7,135 nucleotides of DNA from an uncultured Microbacteriaceae bacterium (GTDB lineage: Bacteria; Actinomycetota; Actinomycetes; Actinomycetales; Microbacteriaceae): contig CAIVOR010000281.1 in NCBI GenBank assembly GCA_903907615.1, forward strand, positions 1 through 7,135, read 5' to 3'. The stretch's first letter is position 1. Every line of letters begins with the position of its first letter. Under the pieces are notes generated by a model, which saw only the letters and a program-made list of their open reading frames with translations, was not told the origin of the DNA and ran no database searches. Shown piece by piece: positions 5,942-7,135 of this stretch. Made by a program: the position numbers and the translations under genes.

Positions 5942-6565
5942 GTGCGCAACACAACATCCTCGCTCAAGACCTCATCATCACCCCGTCAGGGACGGAAAGA
6001 CCTCCTTCGATGGCGCGTTGTCGACATCGTCGTCGCTGCCGTGCTCGGCGTGGCAGCCGGGCTCATCTTCTGGCTGTGGGGTTTGGCCTACCAGCCACTC
6101 TCCGTTGTCCTCGGGATCACGCCCGGACTTGAAGGACTGACCGCCGGAGGCTGGCTCTTTGCCGGTGTTCTGGGTGGCTTGATTATTCGTCGCCCGGGTG
6201 CGGCCATCTTCACCTCGGTCGTGGCCGGAGTCGTTGAGGCGCTGCTCGGCAACGCCTGGGGCTCGGGCAACATCATCTTCGCGCTCGTGCAAGGCGCCGG
6301 AGCGGAAATCGGCATCGCCCTCTTCCTGTACTCGTCGTCGCGCGTCTACGTTGCTCTTGTGGCGGGAGGATTGGCCGGAGTGGCCAACGTCCTCATCACC
6401 ATTCCTCTCTACTACTCGGGTGTGGTGCCCCTGGTGGTGACGGTATACGCCGTCTCCGCTGTGGCGTCCGGCATCGTGATTGGTGGCATTGGGGCCTGGA
6501 TTCTCGCGCGCGGACTAGCGCGCGCGGGGGCATTGGCGCGATTCCCCCTCGCCCACGAGCGCTAG
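5942..6565 (+). CDS. ykoE: YkoE-type ECF transporter S component for thiamin or its pyrimidine precursor
   Basis: The 207-residue protein is an integral membrane protein with about six hydrophobic segments (roughly 26-48, 66-83, 84-100, 112-132, 133-158 and 160-190) after a polar, Ser- and Arg-rich N-terminus. The segment from RWRVVDIVVAAVLG through FWLWG is characteristic of YkoE. In the energy-coupling-factor scheme it is the substrate-binding S component, working with ATPase YkoD and transmembrane protein YkoC. The family is assigned to uptake of thiamin or hydroxymethylpyrimidine-type precursors on the basis of TPP riboswitch association. GTG start follows GAAAGGGG by 8 nt, and that site is buried in the upstream hairpin. 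The gene ends 1 nt before ykoD. Exact substrate is not resolvable from sequence. Confidence 0.9.
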   Translation: MRNTTSSLKTSSSPRQGRKDLLRWRVVDIVVAAVLGVAAGLIFWLWGLAYQPLSVVLGITPGLEGLTAGGWLFAGVLGGLIIRRPGAAIFTSVVAGVVEALLGNAWGSGNIIFALVQGAGAEIGIALFLYSSSRVYVALVAGGLAGVANVLITIPLYYSGVVPLVVTVYAVSAVASGIVIGGIGAWILARGLARAGALARFPLAHER

Positions 6566-6566
6566 C

Positions 6567-7135
6567 GTGAGCGTCGCGGCCGGGGTGGAGGCCAGGGGGT
6601 GGGGCTGGCGCTTCTCCGGAAGACCGGCTCCCGCACTTCACGACCTCTCGTTCTCCATCGCCCCCGGTGAGCGAGTTCTCCTGTCGGGACCGTCAGGGTG
6701 TGGCAAGAGCACACTCCTGATGGCGCTCGCCGGAGTACTCGGGGCCGACCAAGGTGATCAAGCTGGTCATCTGCTCATTAACGATGCCCCGCCGGATCCG
6801 GGCCGACGCCTGACGGGCCTCGTGCTTCAGGACCCCGAGACGCAAGTAATCATGGAGCGCGTGGGCGACGATGTCGCGTTTGGCTGCGAGAACTTTGCCG
6901 TACCGCGCGTCGAAACCTGGCGCCGGGTAAACGCTGCTCTCGCGAGCGTGGGCCTGAATGTCGGGTTGGATGCTCCCACGGCTTCGCTCTCGGGTGGACA
7001 AAAGCAGCGCCTGGCCCTCGCGGGCGTGATCGCATTCGAGCCGGGACTCCTGTTGCTCGACGAGCCCACGGCAAATCTCGATCCTCAGGGCGTGCTCGAC
7101 GTCGTGGCCGCCGTGACGCGCGTCGTCACCGAGAC
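6567..7135 (+). CDS. ykoD: ECF transporter ATPase subunit (YkoD-like), 3' end outside window
   Basis: The first 189 codons of an ABC ATPase are visible. Walker A is GPSGCGKST (41-49), the Q-loop is around Q88 in VLQDPETQ, the signature is LSGGQKQRLALA (141-152), and Walker B with catalytic Glu is LLLLDEPTANLD (161-172, E166). The QDPETQ sequence is typical of ATPases of energy-coupling-factor transporters. It hydrolyses ATP at the cytoplasmic face to drive YkoE-dependent uptake. YkoD proteins often contain two fused ATPase domains; only the first can be seen, so single or tandem form is open. The GTG start has only a weak Shine-Dalgarno sequence and lies 1 nt after the ykoE stop, so translational coupling, and thus indirect control by the riboswitch, is likely. 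ykoC is expected next. Confidence 0.9.
   Translation, partial: MSVAAGVEARGWGWRFSGRPAPALHDLSFSIAPGERVLLSGPSGCGKSTLLMALAGVLGADQGDQAGHLLINDAPPDPGRRLTGLVLQDPETQVIMERVGDDVAFGCENFAVPRVETWRRVNAALASVGLNVGLDAPTASLSGGQKQRLALAGVIAFEPGLLLLDEPTANLDPQGVLDVVAAVTRVVTE

Noticed and set aside
1..7135. CRISPR arrays, tRNA or rRNA genes, insertion sequences, attachment sites
   Set aside because: Looked for regular repeats, cloverleaf-like sequence, transposase motifs and terminal repeats; none seen.

Overview
The window looks like high-GC actinobacterial chromosome. Coding regions prefer G/C in third positions, most genes begin with GTG or TTG, genes are packed with 1-4 nt gaps or overlaps, and a TPP riboswitch precedes a ykoE-type ECF thiamin transporter, a combination common in Actinobacteria. 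A Microbacteriaceae-like source is my guess, not something the sequence proves.

Layout. Positions 1-1599 (minus strand, running off the left edge) encode most of a PEP-synthase-family phosphotransferase subunit. It resembles the substrate-binding part of rifampin phosphotransferase and the large subunit of phenylphosphate synthase, followed by the start of the swivelling phosphohistidine domain. It has no ATP-grasp domain of its own. A 246-bp divergent intergenic region (1600-1845) carries two similar palindromes that are good candidates for regulator binding sites. To the right, on the plus strand, come an IclR-family regulator (1846-2646), an acetoacetyl-CoA synthetase-like ligase (2643-4622, ATGA overlap with the regulator), and DNA polymerase IV (4627-5832, 4-nt gap). 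A TPP riboswitch follows (aptamer about 5795-5905). Its 5' half lies inside the 3' end of dinB, and the dinB stop codon is part of the conserved CUGAGA box. A strong hairpin that buries the Shine-Dalgarno sequence (5912-5937) separates the aptamer from ykoE (5942-6565), which is followed after 1 nt by the ykoD ATPase (6567 to the right edge, partial).

How it may work together. The right end is a recognisable thiamin (or thiamin-precursor) uptake operon, controlled by TPP probably at translation. The left and middle part looks like a small catabolic locus: a divergently transcribed phosphotransferase subunit, an IclR regulator that probably binds the shared intergenic region, and an acid:CoA ligase of the acetoacetyl-CoA synthetase type. 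The pairing of a split PEP-synthase-like kinase with an acetoacetyl-CoA synthetase suggests, as a hypothesis only, activation of a ketone or enol substrate by phosphorylation and later entry as a beta-keto acyl-CoA. dinB has no obvious functional link to either module and may simply be co-transcribed.
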